Below are positions 1-15,000 of a stretch of 64,000 nt of DNA, piece after piece (the stretch's first letter is position 1; the number at the start of each line of letters is the position of its first letter). Location: NCBI GenBank assembly GCA_039619475.1, contig CM077115.1:445769292-445833291 (forward strand), given 5' to 3'. The notes below the pieces were generated by a model that was given only the letters and a program-made list of their open reading frames with translations, made no database searches and had not been told where the DNA came from. The stretch is from Icerya purchasi. Taxonomy: Eukaryota; Arthropoda; Insecta; Hemiptera; Monophlebidae. The position numbers and the translations under genes are program-made.

Positions 1-966
1 GATAACCGAAAAACCCGAAAAAAACATCGAAATCAAATCAAAAAAATGTTGTCCGAAAATCGCAAGTTGACCATTAGAGAGATCTGGCAGAGGACATAAA
101 TATCGCTTATGGGATCCGTCCAAGACATTTTAGTTAACGATTTAGGCTTGAGACGTGTTGCTGCAAACCGAAAGATCTGAATTTCATGCAAAAAGAGGAG
201 GATCCGCGTTAATATCGTGAAAGACATGATTTCCCAGTCCAAATCCGACCTTCATCAGACGCATCATTACTGGAGACGAGGTGTGTGGGTCGATGAGTAT
301 GACATGCAATCCAGACATCAAACGAGTGAATGGCGTACGCTAAATGATGAGCGCGGACCGAAAAAAGCCGCGTCGTTTTCAGTCGAAAGAGAAGGTGGTG
401 ATGCTTACGGTTTTCATTGATTACAACGGCGTGTGCACTATGAATTCTTACCGGAACATCAGACATAGTCAACACCGGGATTATTATTTGGGCATTATGA
501 GACGTTTGCGTGTGAAGCAATCCGCCAAAAAAGACAACATTTGAGGGCACACAATTCCTGAATTTTGTTGCACGTCGATAACGCACTGTCGCACAATGTC
601 ATCGTTATTCGTGATTTTTTGGCAAAGAATAGAACGAATACTATTCAACAGCCACATCGAATTCGATTGATTTAGCAGCTTCCTGCGACTTCTTCCTGTT
701 CGATCAACTCAAGAAATCGATCCGGGGAACAACGCGTTTCAGCAGCCGAGAGGATAGAAAAATCGCAAAGGCTCTCTGATGGCCATACGGAAAACCGCTG
801 AGTATAATGACGACACATGTTTCGGAGACCGGATTAACCGCTGGCATAAGTGCGTTACAATCGATGGATAGAGTACTTTGAAGGGGACAAAATCAGTTTT
901 GGCGAATAGACACAGGTATTTTTAATTTTCTGAACAAATTCCCGAAACTTTTTGATCAAGGTAGTA
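1..966 (+). pseudogene. Mariner (DD34D) transposase remnant
   Basis: Conceptual translation in shifting frames follows the mariner order: RKLTIREIWQRT and GSVQDILVNDLGLRR (helix-turn-helix linker), VWVDEYDMQS (position of the first Asp box), VVMLTVFIDYNGVC, DYYLGIMRRLRV, ASCDFFLFDQLKKS (third Asp box region) and YFEGDKI near 870-890. Stops and frameshifts separate nearly all blocks, and the middle DNAPAH block is unreadable. AACTTTTTGATCAAGG near 945-962 resembles a mariner 3' end, which suggests the element stops about 966. Its 5' end lies outside the window. It lies in a USP48 intron, since no USP48 exon is found before 2383. Confidence 0.8.
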
Positions 967-1460
967 TTAAGTCTGCTAGGACAGGTACTCGACTCATAAC
1001 TCATCGGCACATGCAGCGATACGAAGGAATATGTTGTTCGCTGTTCATACATTTATTTCATTACTCCACTTTACTATTATTATTATTATTATTTTATAAA
1101 TTGCATAGAAACATTTGCTCGTGTCATTCATTTAATGTATATTGTAATTTTTCATTTGTGTTTTTTAAAGGTTTTTGTTAATAAATACATGCAAGCGGGG
1201 GTTGCGAAGCATTAATGTTAAAATTGTTTTCATAATTAAAGAATTATATCTGTATTTTAGCGCTACAAAACTTTTATCGCTTGAGAAAAAACATTATCGA
1301 GGACTTGTAAGGTTTTTTATTTAGTTGCCTTTCACGCAAGCGGAATTATTGGTCCAGTATTTTCATTGAATTAACTAATCATCCATCAGTTGTTTTTATG
1401 TTTGCAGCAGTCATCCAGTAAAAAGTATACGCTTGCTTTAGTAACAGGGTGGCCACCCAA

Positions 1461-1610
1461 CCGAGGGAATAAGCCGGGAATTTTGTTGTAAAACCGGGAA
1501 AAAAAGTAAAAATAGCCAAACGATAGTTTTAATGAAAAAAAAAAACATTTAAAGCGAAAAATATATATACTTTTTTAATATATTAGGAGTACAAATTAGT
1601 TCGGTCCGTT
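1461..1610 (+). repeat. Dispersed repeat, copy 1 of 2 in window
   Basis: Begins CCGAGGGAATAAGCCGGGAA, continues TTGTTGTAAAACCGGGAAA, GTAAAAATA, CAAACGATAGTTTTAATG and a poly-A run. The same order of words recurs at 30488-30620 in the same orientation with scattered substitutions, so it is an interspersed repeat. No ends or coding content are seen. Confidence 0.6.
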
Positions 1611-1689
1611 TTTTGGTGAAAAATGTATTTATTTTAGAACAAATCGAAATGAACAGATTAATCAAAATGAAATGAATAAATTAATCGAA

Positions 1690-1870
1690 GTATTGCCCAT
1701 CACTGGCTACTACTTTTAGGCAATTTTCGAATTCCATCTAGAAAAAACGTCTCATCTTTTGAGGCGATCCAAGTTAGGAGCCAATTTTCAGTTTCCGCGA
1801 AAGAAGTGAACCGCTTACCTGCTAAATTGTGCTGCATCTGTCGGAACAACCAGTAATCAGAAGGAGCAAT
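1690..1870 (-). pseudogene. C-terminal fragment of a second mariner-type transposase
   Basis: On the minus strand the frame reads FRQMQHNLAGKRFTSFAETE, NWLLTWIASKDETFFLDG and IRKLPKS. That is the standard C-terminal segment of mariner transposases of the SETMAR type (WIASKDEEFF, IRKLPERW). The terminal RWEKV...YFE block is lost and nothing upstream of the fragment is recognisable. It differs from the neighbouring 1-966 remnant in strand and lineage. Confidence 0.7.
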
Positions 1871-2382
1871 GTTTGGTGAATTGACATTGACTCCCCTCCC
1901 TTTTTTTTTTTTTTTAATTTCCTTTTAGCGGGAGTTTTGTAGGCGATCATGTTCTTTTTTCGTAAATGGTGATATCGCCTCCTGCTAGTTCGGTGTTTCT
2001 TTTTATCTCATCAGAACACGTTTGATCGTGTGATGTCAATATTGCCGGATAAATGAATGTTGAAACCCGATAATGTAATAAAAAGTCAGACTGATAATTT
2101 TCCACCGGATGGAAGCTTTTAAATGATCAGTGACGTCGTTTGTTGTACGACTTCTGCAATTTAAAAGGAAATTGTTTGCTTTCTGCAAGTGGGAAGAATC
2201 GATTGAATCGGTTCAGTGACACTAGTATCCTAGGTGCAGTATATAACACTTGACTTTTTTTAAATCGATTTCCCTTATAAAAAGTAGAGGTAATGTATTC
2301 CACGTCATTTATACACATGTATTTATATACATATATATTAGGAAGAAAGAAAAATGTTATAATTCGAATTTAATGCTTGCAG

Positions 2383-2625
2383 ATGTTTAAATTGTTTGAC
2401 GGAATCGAGGTGTCCGTCTACGTTTTACGAATTAGATTTAAGCATTCAAGGGCACAAAACATTGCGAGATAGTTTGAAAGAATTTATGCAGATAGAATTA
2501 TTGGAGGAAGACAATAAATATTTTTGCAACAAATGCGGCGGAAAACAAAATGCTCAACGTTTTATTTCCCTCTCGTCGTTGCCGCCAATTTTGAATCTGC
2601 AGTTGAAAAGATTTGTTTTCGATAA
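2383..2625 (+). CDS. USP48: USP48 exon 1 of window: zinc-ribbon (fingers) region of USP domain
   Basis: Acceptor TTGCAG precedes 2383; donor GTAAGC starts at 2626. The first base completes an Arg codon from an upstream exon. The translation opens with a CLNC pair and includes YELDLSIQGHKTLRDS, FCNKCGGKQNA and LNLQLKRFVFD, matching the USP48 fingers module. Two CxxC pairs would bind one structural zinc. The exon ends inside a Lys codon (AA|G). Confidence 0.93.
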
Positions 2626-4581
2626 GTAAGCGTAAAAAATTAAAAATTTATAACTTGCATAGTACTCTGTGCGTAATTTTCAATACATATATATAGGTGT
2701 GTATGTAAACAGTTTTATTTCATTAATATAGAATAATTAAGTATATTGATATACTGATGATCATAAATGAAAGAACAAATTTTATATATTTTCTTTTTAA
2801 CTTTTACACATATTTCTTTCTTAAATTATTGCATCTGTAGACTACCCTGAGATACGTACTACATTACTTTGTCGAATTGTTGTTGAGCGCGATTTATTAT
2901 ATGTTAACACGAATTGGACCACTGTTTTATTTCGGAATTAATGGAATATTGTTACGAAATTTGATTCCTGAGAGAATGCGATTCGCCCAAGTTGTAGACA
3001 TGATATATGTTGCTCATTACGAAACGCGCCAATATAAAAGAAATAACACAAGCATACAGTCAATGTGCGCAACTCAGTTTCTTCCATCTACAAGTGAGAA
3101 CGCCGATAGGAAGGATAGGCTTGATGTATTTATTAATGCATTTAATCTCCAATGGGATATTATGCGACCAAACAATTTACATACGTATATAAATATATAC
3201 AACGCGATGTTTATTTAACGTATAGTTTAAATTTTTAAATTAAAATCTGATAAAAATTGAAATAATGCTTTACACAAACATTTGATTTGAACATCGGTAA
3301 GATATTATTGTGGATTGGTGGGAAAATCTTGGAACGCTTCAAAGTAATTAACAGAATTGAATGTTGCATGATGTCGTATTTTAGACGCTGCTAGAAAACA
3401 TGATTCAGTTCTTGTATGTAGGCACCACAGTCTCAAGCAGAACTTGTGATAAGCCCGACTGGAGCTAAGGAAGCAATTAGACTATGTATATAGTGTGATT
3501 CGCTCGAAATCTGTTTATGATATTTATGATTTATCGAGAGCGGTCAAGATCAGAAAACCGGGGTTTGCTACGCCGGTTGAAATAGGAAAAGTATTCGATG
3601 CCTTTTTGAACCAACGAGTGTTAATTGTTGGAAGGTGTTATGTGTTGTGATTTTTTTTTTTCACCATAATAAAGGATCTTCGGAAAATGAAACGAACGGG
3701 AATATTAACGTATTGAGTTTACACCGAAACTAATTACTTGAACATATATATTGCGCGCTGAAATAGGTCGTCCATTGCGTTAATCAACACTTTGAACAAA
3801 CTACTTTAAATATGCGGCCCACTGGAATGTTATAACACAATAAGAATCTGTACCCGGACTAGATTGATCAAAATTGCACGATATGTATGTACTGTGCCAA
3901 GTTTTTTAAATAAATCGATGTAAAAAAAAGTTAATCAATCAACAGTGTCGTGATGCAGGAAATTAAAAAGCATTGTGGTAACTTACCCCCTTATAAGTAA
4001 AATTGAGGAGTCGAGAAATTGTGTATTTTTCGCGATTGTCATTGTCGAATCATTAAAAATTACAAAACAAAAACTTGCAACACCGTGGTCTATGGATATA
4101 ATAAGAGTCATAATCAACAGTTGGTCAATGTAGCCTTTTTTTTTTTTTTTTTTTTTTTTTTTGTGCCTAACCTCAAAAAACTTTAAATAAACCAATAGAA
4201 TGGAATTCTCGTGTTCAGGACAAATGATACCTCTCTCCTCTGTGAGATAGGTGAAGTGCCCCTATTCCGGAATGGTTAAAATTAACTAAGGCTAACGTTT
4301 TTGAGGTATTTAAGATTAGGTTTGTCCGTATTAATAGCTTTCGACGCCTTCGTATAATGTATAACCTAAAAACCATCATTTTTAAAAGTTATTTTTTTCT
4401 CTAGGAATAAAAATGATATCCTTATGAAAAAATCAGGTTCATATAATAACGCGTTAGGAGACTATTATGTGTTAATTTTTTTTTTTTAAAGTCATAATAT
4501 GCAATTTATGTCTACTTCTAAAACACTTTCAAAGTATTTAAAATGCAAAAAGTTTGTTTATTAAAACGGCTGCAAAGTAGA

Positions 4582-4652
<71 letters not shown>

Positions 4653-7600
4653 GTTGTATGATGATCAATTAAAATATGGTAGCTGATGCATTTTAAGAAA
4701 ACTTATTTCATGATTTTGTATTGAAACTAAAACATTTAAATAAAGAAAATGTTTAAAAAATAGATCTATTTTTAAACACGGAGTAAAAAAGGTTTAGCTA
4801 AATAAGCGTTCCATTATCTCAGCATTGACAGAAGCTTCGCATACACGAAGAGACACATTTTAAGTATAATTTCACGACATGATTGTCTAAAAAAATGAAC
4901 AATTCGGACATAGGCGACAGCAAAATAATTAATTATCCGAATAAGGTATCTTTCTGTTTAGAGTATAAGTGTGTACAGGTTGGTTAATTAAATAAATATA
5001 CGGTTAGTTTGGGAGAATTGATAATGTAACATTCATTTTTAGAATATAAAATGAGTGAAATTTTATAATAATTATTCGAAAACAATACATAAATGTTTTT
5101 TACTTTTTAATTTTCGTATTTTTTTTTTTTGAAAATACTTTTCTTTCAACTTTTTTCTTACGAAAGCCGGTGGTAGTTAAAAATAAAACTATTTATGAAC
5201 TTACTCTGAAAAAAAAAAAATCGAAAAAAATCACAAAACCGTATGTTACGTAAAAAAAATTACATTTTCTTCGATTATTTTCCAAACGTTCTGCATAAAC
5301 AATCGTATCGGGTTGCGCAAAGGAACCTGACAACTTTATTATTAAAATTAGACCAACTTCCCGAACGCGAATCAAAAAAACCAGTATAGCACTAAAAGTA
5401 GAAGAGTGAAGATCAATAAATAATGCTTTACTTTTTAAACGTGATATTTGATAAACGATGCTCCCATTGTTATTGGCAATACAATTTTCTAGCCTTTTTA
5501 CAAAACTCCTTCACACTTCCTCCTGTAACATTTCTCGGAGAATTTCGGCGAATTCACGGCGAATATTATTCTTCAACTCGTACAAGGGGTTCTTGATTTG
5601 TTGGTATAAACCTTTGATTTTAAGTAGCCCCAAAGATAAAAGTCACAGCTCGATAAATCCGGTGATCTCGACGGCCAGGAAAAGACGCTGTCTCCGGAGA
5701 TGATTCGGGTACCGAATTTTTTTCGCAACAACGCCAAAGTTTCTCGAGCCGTATGACGATAAGTTGCGCCATTGTTCTGAAACCAAGTGCGGCTGAGACG
5801 ATGTCTGCGCTTCACTTCCGGTATAAAAAACGTCCGCAGTATGTCTGTGTAGCGCTGTGTGTACACCATACCGTCGAAAAAGAACTCTTCATCATCAGAA
5901 CGGTTCGAACTCGTTCGATGTTTTCAAATGTACGGACGGTCCGGGCATGGCCCGGAGTCTTGGTGTTATTCACAGAACCCGTCTTAATTCTCCATCCGCG
6001 CTTTTACAATGTTCCACGAAAGTACCGCGGATCTTTCGGATTTAACTCGAAATAGTTCTAATGTACGACCGATTCTCAAAATACGTCTTAAAAACAAGCA
6101 CACAGTGTTGCACGTTCCACGATTTCATGTCGGACAACTACTGGAGAAAAATAAACCTTCACACATCTATAGTCCGTTGACGTGTTACGTTTCTCCCTCA
6201 CACCATTAATTACAGTTGTACCACTAAACGAAACTTGCCAGGTTCCTTTGCGCAACTGTATATTTCCAATATTATGTTTCGCGCGCACGAAAATCTGAAT
6301 ATTAATAATTATGATTTAGAGAAAAGAAACTATAAATGGAGATGTATTCAGACTGTTTTGGGTTTTTTTTGTTTTTTTTTTTGTTTATTTGCAGGCAATT
6401 AGGTGATAAAAAAAAATTGAATACGTTTATCGTATTCCCTCACGTGTTGAAAATGACTGAATTTTTATCCGATGCTAGCGATGAAATTGAATACAATTTG
6501 AGTGCCGTATTGATTCACAATGGGCGAAGAGCAGATGAAGGTCATTATGTCGGTACGTTTCTATATTATTATATATTGTAAAGTAAGATATTTAAGCTAA
6601 ATGATGAATTTTTCGCTTAGTAATATTATTTATTCGCTGCTAATGAATCATCTTTTTATTTTTATCGTGTTATACGGTTCATTTGGGCTTTTAGACTTTT
6701 GTGTGAGTGCAGATTATTAGTTTTAGATTATTTAGCTGATATTTGTATTCTTTTAAGATAGATTATCAGTTTGTCGTTCATTTTACTTTTTTTTTTTTCT
6801 TTTTTCTTTTGAGTGAAATTAAGTAATTATTTTGTTTCGGCCCAAAATTAATATTATGCGGAGCGATTATTTAGTGGCATACACACAGTAGTATGGTACT
6901 TTCAATTATTTTTCTAAGTGTAAGTTGTTGGATTTTGCGTGGTTACGTTATAGGAGTAGTATTTTTTATTTTCTTTAAATTTTTTTAAATAGTGAAAATT
7001 GCTTTATATTTACTTTTTTTTTTTTTTTAAAAACGTATATTTTATTATGTTATTTTTTTTTAAAAATAATTTAAGAATTTCATTTTTTCTTAAATACAGT
7101 AGCCTCCCGGTTAACCGACTCTCGATTATCCGATTTTCGGTTCAACCGATGCCAAAAAGTCGGCTAATTTTTTTTGCATTCGATTTAATCGTTATTTTCG
7201 TACTTCACTACGGAAAAACGATTGTGAACGATTAGAAAAAGCTTATATCCTTACATGGCGCCACTGATCATGTTAATATTGAAACGCGACGACGGGTGTA
7301 GGTGAGCAATAGGACTGTCATTTTCTCCAATTATACGTGTATTAATCGCTACATTCGAGTAGGGGGCACATGTTGTTTTTTGTTGAATTAATGCGCGGGC
7401 GAAACTGGTAGACGATGTGAAACGTTTTTCCCTTCCTATAATGTATTTTTTCTAACCCATCGGTTAAAAAGTTGCGTGTTCTTAATTTCATTTTTGTTTT
7501 TTGGCCGTGTTTGAAAAATGGATGCCAAATCGAAAAGAAAATCTGTTACCAAAAAAGAAAAAAAAAAAACCAAAACCCAATTCTCGACAAAATCAAAACG

Positions 7601-10600
7601 TAAACGAGTCGTCGTTTACATCCATAAAAAACTCGAAGTCATCAAAAGACTTGATCGAGGAGAAACACTACGTGTGTAGTCACTGTCTCGTACAATGTTT
7701 CTAGCAACACGATCGGAAATTGGCGCCGAGATTGTAACAAAATTGAACGATTCGTCGCTAACAGTGCAGTAATTGGCATTGACAGAAAAACCATGAAATT
7801 CTCTTCTGTTCCAAAAACGAATGAAGCTGTTTATTCGTGGTTTTACTTCTAAAGCAGCCGAGGACTCCCTACATCAGGAACTATCATCAAAGAGAAAGCT
7901 CGAATCTTTTCCAAGAATTTTCTAGAAAAAAAGTGAGAATTTTACAGCTAGTGAGGGTTGGTTGAGCAGATGGAAAGCTTTTTATAGAATTAAACAGTTG
8001 AATGTTTGTGACGAAAAAATATCGGCAACATTGTTTATCGATGAATTAGGAGATTTAATTTACGACGATGTGTCTATTCTCTGGATCAGATTTTTAATAC
8101 TGACGAGACGAGACTGTAAGATGCTACCTGACAGAACGTTGGCATCGAAAGCTGAGAAGGCTGGACTGAAAATGTCTACAGAACTTGTAACCGTTATGAC
8201 ATTCGAAAACGCATCCGGCTTTTTTTTCTTACCTCTAATCATAATTGGTAAATCGGCCAGACCTCGAGCGTTACAGCATATGGATTTCAACTCATTACCA
8301 GTACTCTACAAAAATCAAAAGTATGCATAGATAGATGTTCAACATTTTGAGACTTCAGTTTTTCAACAATTTGTACCACTCATCAAGAAATTTTTAAAAG
8401 AAAGAGTGATCTTCCTAAAAAAAAAAACCCGTTTTAATGATCGATAATGCGCCGTCACATTTTCCTCAGTTTGACTCGTTAGAAAGCCAAGGAATTACCG
8501 TTGTGTTTTTACCGCTAAGCACAACGAGTATTATTCAGCAAATGGACCAAGGAATTATTGTTTCGCTCAAAAGACATTATCGAACAAACCTTCTTCAAGA
8601 AATTTTATTGAATTCCGACGAAAATTACGTTAATTTGACAAACTGCTTGAAAAAAATCAATATGAAAGACGTCATTTTTTGAGCAGCTGATGTGTAGAAT
8701 GCGGAGTTACCATAATATCTTGCCTTCGAAAAGCGTGTTGTCCTCCCATCTAAAATTGGAAAAATTTTTCAAAAAAATACCCGGTTTTAGTGACGTTCCT
8801 TCTGATGTCATTGAGAAATCGGTCATTGAAGATGAGCTTGAATTAATGAGTTACCAAGAAATCGTGGCGTCCGTGTTATCTCAAGAGAACAGCTCATTGG
8901 AAAATCTTCAAGAAGAAAATGAGTTGAAAATTTCGACCTGATCAACCGTATTCGGCTTTACAAACATCGTTGGACTTCACAGAAAGGCAGCCAGACGTAA
9001 CAGCGCGTGAAATTTTAATTTTGCGTAAGCGGTGATTTTCATCGAAAAAACAAACCATTTTGACTGATTTTTTAAAGAAGAAGTAACTTTTTGTCTTCTT
9101 ATTGTTCGTATAATTTTATTTATTTATTTATTATTATTTTTTTTTTGAGAATAAACGTTGTTTTATAGGTAGTTCTCTATAAGGGGTATAATTATTATTT
9201 AAAAAAGTATGACTTCGGTTTAACCGACTTTTTTTGGTATCCAAATTTTTTCCCTCGTCAATCGGGAGGAGGCTACTGTACCTTTTTTTAGTTTTGTACA
9301 CGTTCCACAAATCCATGTTTTGTCATAATTTTAACATTATTAGATATATCTTCTAGTGAATAATTATAGATAATAGAAATGTTTAAAGCTTTCACGGTGA
9401 TTATTCATTATAAATAAATTACGGACACAACTGTGTTAGAAAGAATTATATTAGTTTAACGTTTCTCCGGACAGCTTACACTAGGCTTGGGCGATGTCTA
9501 TATTTCTGCATCACGATACATCGGGAAGCAAACATCGCGATATCACGATGTATCATGATTTTTATGTTTCCAAAAAAGAAAAAGAAAACAGTACAGCTTA
9601 ATTATACTGCATAACTAGATGCTTAAGATTAAAGTAGTCATATTATTAAATATAGTTTTCATTAATAAATAATTCAACTTGCACTTAAAAGATAATATTT
9701 AAGGTAATTCTTGCTTTAAGTCAAAAAAAAAAAAAAATAAAGGTGTTCAACAAATTTTATTACTTAACTTTTAACAAAATATATGAACATTAATGAAACA
9801 ATGGAAAATAATAAAGTAATTGATGTAAAACTTAAAAATTGATGCATTTTTTATATTTTGAGCCGAAACAATTTGCATTTCTGTATTTTTCGGGAGTAAT
9901 GCTGCTCTTTGATGTGTTATTACATTTCTCTCTGTGCTGTGAAAACCCTTTCTGTAAGCTGTCCGAATAAACGTTAATCTGATACAATTATTTCTAGCAC
10001 AGTTTCCGTAACTTATTTATAGATAATATTTTAAATAAAACATTTAACGCAGAAGAAGAAGAAGAAGAAGAAGAAGTTTTTTTCATTATTAAAAATAATC
10101 AACATTAATTTTATTCGGACACGTTTCGCAGATCAAATTAGTGTGGTTATTTTTCAATAAAAAAAAACTTCCATGTTTAATGGTTTAATTACAATATTAT
10201 TTACAATTGTTTTTTTATAATTTTTGTAATGTTAATTTTTTTGCTATTAATTCTTATTACTTTTGTTTTATGTATTAATTTTTTTTTGTATGTATATTTT
10301 TTAAGCTTACATATGCGATAGTGTATCTAAATGTTGGTTTGAATTTGATGACGAAGTAGTCCAACAAACAGATGAACAGATGCTTCGGTCATTGTGGGCG
10401 GGTAAATTAAAACGTAAGGAAAATCACACTACGGTTACTTTTTTTATTTTTACAATTTTATTGCTCAAAATGTACATATTTCGAGCATAACATTAGGGGT
10501 TAACTTGTGATATATTCATATGTATTTGCGTGTGTGTGATTACTTTTCACTACACTTTACCAACTACGCTGTGTAGGATTTTCTAAAAGTTGTTTAGCTA

Positions 10601-11988
10601 ATGTATGTCAGAAATATATGTATATAGATATGTAATTACGTTTTTTCAATAGGTTTATTTTTTTACCTGTCAGCCGTCGATGATCATCATTTTTTGAAAT
10701 TTTTTATTATTAAAGTTGGGTATTTGTTGCAGGGTTTTTCAAATAGCCTACTTTTAAGCAGATCAGGGTATTAAAGCTTTTTTAACCGGGGGGAGTCTGG
10801 AGAAAAGTCTGGAATTTTAAAATCATATTTCATTTGGTATTCTGCGTTGGCGGGAAGACTAAAAAAAAAACAAAACACATACTGCTATAAAATTAACCGC
10901 GTCATATTACTTACTCTATTTATTATTTTAAATCTAATACTTTTTTCCCCCTCTTTATTTTAGTTTTTCGTATAAGTTTTCATTTTTGGTTTTAATTTTT
11001 ATTTATTTTAATTAAATTCAGCTAAAAATTTATCATTTATAAGTGCCGGCAAAGACAAGTATGCTATGCGTTGCATACATTTCGTTGCTGCTGAAATACT
11101 TAAATAAATCTTGTATTCATTTGTTTGTTTAGTAAAAAAAAAAATGTTCTCAATAAATAAATTAAATTTCCTATATATCAATTTAAAATCTCCAATTTTT
11201 GAGATATTCTGACGACACCGCACCGTTGGCGACATCAGGCAAAGAAATGACAGAATTAAACTCATCAAAGAAGCTGGCAAAAGACATAACTTATTAATTA
11301 ATGAACCAAAGAAATTATGATGATAGAAGTCCGTTCTTAACGACACCGATCTCCTGGTAGATTTTGAAAAAGAACAGAGTCTTTTGTCTACATCTGGAAT
11401 CGCTGATGACTGTGTTGATAGTGGTGGGTGTTCGCATAAAATAAAAAGAAAAGTCACTCTAAACAAGGCCACAATGATACGGCTGAAGAAACGCTTAACC
11501 TGTAACAAAAAGTGGCCCGTAAACTTGCAGAAACGTGGGCGATTAAAGCACCCGTGGTGGATAAACATCGCGTTGACATGTTTGAAATGTGAGTTTGACG
11601 ACAAATGCAGTGTTTGTAGCGTAGACTGAAAGAAGAACAAATCTTTCAGTACGGGCTGAAGTGGAAACGAACTGGAAGAATTGCATAGATTATGCGAAAA
11701 ACGGATCCACCAATTTTTTTTGGACACATCGTAAGATGCACAGAAGAAAACTTAGAAAAAATATTACCCACTTAGCAAGTAGTCTCACCCGGTATAAGAG
11801 AACGGAGTAGAGTGCCCACTTGTTGGACTTTAAGCTTATTACGGAGTCAATTTGGTACGGTAACAACAACGGTCAACACAGCTCAAAACCGAAAACACTA
11901 ACCAAAAAATTAACATTGCGTGAGCATTATCATAACATCCACCTTAAGAGGAGGGATGTAATATTAAAATACATGTTTTATTGAATCA

Positions 11989-12021
<33 letters not shown>

Positions 12022-15000
12022 TAGTGCATTTGTATTAAATTTTTATAGTAAATTTTGAACTCAATATATATATATTTTTTTTATAACAGAAAATGTACTT
12101 GACATAAGTGAATAAAAAATTATCTTAAAATTCAATCAAATACCTAAAATTTAATTTTATAATACATTCAACCGATCGTTATTGCGTACGTAATAAAATT
12201 TGCTAATTTTTTATGTTACATTTTTAATATGTGATACTTTTAATTGTTCATTAAACAAACTTTATTTTTGCTACAGGTAAATTATATTAACAGAATTTTT
12301 TGTAACATAAATACAAACGTTTATTTATCGAAATACTATGTACTGTAAAGAATGCTGTTGGTTTTAATTTCTTTTATGTTCTCACATTTTTGAAGTAATG
12401 GTTTATTTTATTTTTTTTTTTTAAAGCAGGTAGAAGTAAACAATCATCTCGTGTGCCAAAAGGATCGTATCGTTCGTCAAACGCGTACATGTTAGTTTAT
12501 ACGTTAAGTAAACCTCAAAATAATGTTGCACAGTTTTGTCGAAGTGAAACTGACAATGATTTCATCTTGCCGAATTATCTCAAAAAATTTGTCGACCAAA
12601 AAAATCGAGATTTCGACGAATTCGTACAACAAGTTACCAAGAATAATGTTAGTTTTTTATATTTTATTTTTAATTTAAATTATTCAGTTATTTATTTTTT
12701 AATATAAAAGAGTATTTTTTTTTTTTTTTTTACGGAGAAAATTACTTGTTGTGGTATGATGGCATGAGCGATATGAATATTTGCACCAAGAACGCTGATC
12801 AAAAAAATTCAGTATTTGAAGATTCTAGAGTGGCGGAAATATTAAATAAAAACGTTTATTTCTTATTTCATTTAGGCTGTATAAAATATAAGAGAAATCT
12901 GTGCATACATTCGCGAAGATTAAAGTTCTAAAAATTCACTAAACTACAGAAGCAAGTAAAAACTGTGAATACGGAAATTGTGATTTTTTTATATTCTACA
13001 TTTATATTAATTACAACGTAGTTCTTAGGCCCCCCCCCCATCCCCCTTAGAAAAAATGCCCTAATTTTATGTAGCGAAAAATGTCCCAATTTTATATAAC
13101 GCAAAATGTCCCAATTTTATATAACGCAAAATGTCCCAATTTTATGTAACGTTTATTATATTTTATAAGATTTCTGTAATTATGTTATTATATTCATATG
13201 GACCGATCTAGAATTACGCTGTGTAAATTTTGATCATTTTATACAAAGTATAGAAGAGAAAGAGACAGAAATGTAAGCAAGAGGGGTCAAGAGGCACAGC
13301 CCCATGCGAGGCCAAAATGGCCGAGTGTTTATATACATTTTTATATATATATATACACTAGGGGATTGGTCTCGCTGGCCCCTCGCGGCCCGTTCTTAGT
13401 AATAGTAATCGTGATTTCCTAGAAACGATTGAATTAGAATGTTCATTAAAACACAGGACAAAGTGCTATTATGTGTGTATGATTAAGGTGTGAATGTGTG
13501 TCAGTTGATTTTTTTTTTTTCGAATATGCAAAAATAAAGAGATATTAGTTAAAGCGTAGTATAACAGAAATATAATGGATAGCGTTGTATAAAACATATA
13601 TGTGAATATAAGAAGTTCAATAATGGCGTCTAAATATGTGAAAATAACTATGGCGCCGTTACTAAAATCATCTCAACGTAATGAATATATAATATATACT
13701 CTAGGAAGATACGTAAATGTGTTTATTATTGTTAATTTATTATTTTTAATGATGGCAATTGATTTATTGAAATTATTTTACCGGATAAAAAATGAATAAT
13801 TTCATTAAAATATATTACTTCATAGGAACATGCAGTATGCCAGTATAAAATTACGCAGATGGAAATGGTTTCATTAATTTCGTTGTTACCGGTAGAAGCA
13901 AACAAAAATGATTTTGACGCGATTTCTAGTCAATGGTTAACGTCATGGATGTCGGAAGAGAACTTTCATAAAGAAATAAACAATAATAATATTACTTGTC
14001 CACATGGGAAGTTAGATCCTACATTATTAATTAATACTAAATTTATCAGTTCTAACGCGGTAAGTAAAAAACAAAAACAAACATAGATTAAGATAAAACT
14101 AGTAAATAATTGCGTAAATTTAAAAAAAAAAAAAAAAAAAAAATGGCGGTTTCCTCGATAGTTGTGATAGTAAGAATATATTTGCCTCTTAATTCAATTA
14201 AAAACGTCAGAACGATATAGTTCATTTTCGTTAAAAGTTTATCGTTAGTCTATTTTTTTTTTCTTCAAAGAAATATAATTAATTCTTTTTTTTTTTTAAA
14301 TTAGCGAATAAAATTTGATTTCTGTTGAAAGTATGCGGTTATTATATTGGTTTTTTATTATTAATATTTAATACGGAGAAAATTTCATAAATGACGCGTA
14401 TCGATCACATTGAAGTGAGTCTTTGCAAGCATGGTCTACTGGGAAATGAAATAATTAATGAACAGCAGAATTCGTATTAGCTGTTAATATGGAAAGATCA
14501 CGTTATTTTCACTATATTATTTTAGTGGGGGAAAATATTAGAATTGCTTGTTCTAGTAATTAGTTCGATGTCTACTCGCGAAACCTTTAGACCCAGTAGG
14601 CGATTACATATTATCACAAGAATTTTGAAGGATTAAATCTAATGGCTGCTGGTCAAGAACTCAAGCGATGTTAACACCTAGAGCCATCCAGTACGTGAAC
14701 GAACATTTGTGTCGGCGGGACATTCAGCTCCGTTGGTAGTAGCTCCCTAGTCCCGTTAGTTAACTGCTGTAGCCTAATTCAGCGATTGACGACGACGGTA
14801 TTGCTTTATAAATAAGCTTTAAGCTGAAGTAAACTATGCTGTAAAAATAATGGTCGTTTTTACGGTTTCTGATGTTACTTCCCAACTTTTTATTACAGTT
14901 TGCGAATTTGGTATCGGCAACAAAAAGTTTATGTTGTTTAAGAATTGTCATAATTTATTATTTTTTATCTAAAAATTGTTTTTTACTTTTTAGTGTATTT

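Larger units (their letters stand above)
966..2382. other. Intronic sequence upstream of first visible USP48 exon
   Basis: Apart from the two repeat segments at 1461-1610 and 1690-1870, this holds only AT-rich sequence, a short (TTA)n run near 1076-1093 and a poly-T near 1901-1915. No exon with usable splice sites was recognised. Confidence 0.5.
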